Position numbers and translations under genes: made by a program
Part shown: in pieces, positions 63,997-64,000 of the stretch
How positions within the stretch are numbered: the stretch's first letter is position 1
How the letters are laid out: the number at the start of each line of letters is the position of its first letter
The notes under the pieces: model-generated
Seen by the model: the letters and a program-made list of their open reading frames with translations, nothing else
Database searches by the model: none
Told to the model about the DNA's origin: nothing
Assembly: GCA_014529385.2 (NCBI GenBank)
Contig: CM043964.1
Location: forward strand, 132,285,420-132,349,419
Origin: Adiantum capillus-veneris
Taxonomy: Eukaryota; Streptophyta; Polypodiopsida; Polypodiales; Pteridaceae
Direction of reading: 5' to 3'
DNA: 64,000 nucleotides

Positions 63997-64000
63997 AAAG

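Overview
This window looks like nuclear DNA from a land plant with a large, repeat-rich genome. A fern or other non-seed plant is my best guess, and the sequence does not prove it. Two host genes with GT-AG introns are surrounded and invaded by non-LTR (LINE) and LTR retrotransposons. There are no bacterial features, tRNA or rRNA genes, or CRISPR arrays.

Host genes. (1) The 3' part of an equilibrative nucleoside transporter (ENT) lies on the + strand, with exons at about 13278-13438, 13526-13784 and 32326-32433. The last two exons join in phase across an 18.5 kb intron full of LINEs, and the 5' exons lie outside or were not found. (2) A CPL4-type RNA polymerase II CTD phosphatase (FCP1 family) lies on the - strand. 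It has eight phase-compatible exons from 51638 down to 35666, giving 1476 coding bases (491 residues). Intron 1 is 13.1 kb and holds a copia fragment, a full-length LINE, a minisatellite and a gag/protease remnant. The two genes converge, with stop codons 3.2 kb apart.

Mobile elements. LINE-A has four copies (7094-12583, 28198-32141, 38691-45502, 60133-60757). It has a C-rich 5' end, DUF4283-like/CCHC ORF1, APE+RT ORF2, a poly(A) tail and 10-13 bp target duplications. LINE-B has a 3' fragment, one full-length copy and one 3'-truncated copy head to tail at 17630-27293, plus minus-strand fragments at 1-312, 6830-7093 and 12595-12811. LINE-C has an RT-bearing copy at 14412-17395 (-), another at 57712-58982 (+), and several 3' ends. 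Its copies abut (TC)n or (AC)n microsatellites and end in a pyrimidine tail rather than poly(A). LTR elements include a structurally complete gag-only element with a tRNA-iMet primer site (52213-57684, -). There are also gypsy/chromovirus pieces at both window ends (388-4002 and 60785-63996) and copia fragments.

Layout. 1-4010: LINE-B fragment and rearranged gypsy LTR, gag and chromodomain pieces. 4030-6470: AT-rich LTR-like DNA. 6473-12811: LINE-B/gag chimera split by LINE-A1, which itself carries a 674 nt retroposed insert. 12812-32433: ENT 3' exons and the giant intron with LINE-C, three LINE-B units and LINE-A2. 32434-35665: intergenic. 35666-51638: CPL gene. 51707-57684: microsatellite, LINE-C ends and the LTR element upstream of CPL. 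57685-60757: LINE-C, a 184-bp tandem repeat and LINE-A4. 60785-64000: 3' end of a chromovirus.

The LINE and gypsy coding regions nearly all carry frameshifts or stops. Many of the stops are CAG to TAG changes relative to sister copies. The least expected pattern is the LINE-C association with microsatellites.
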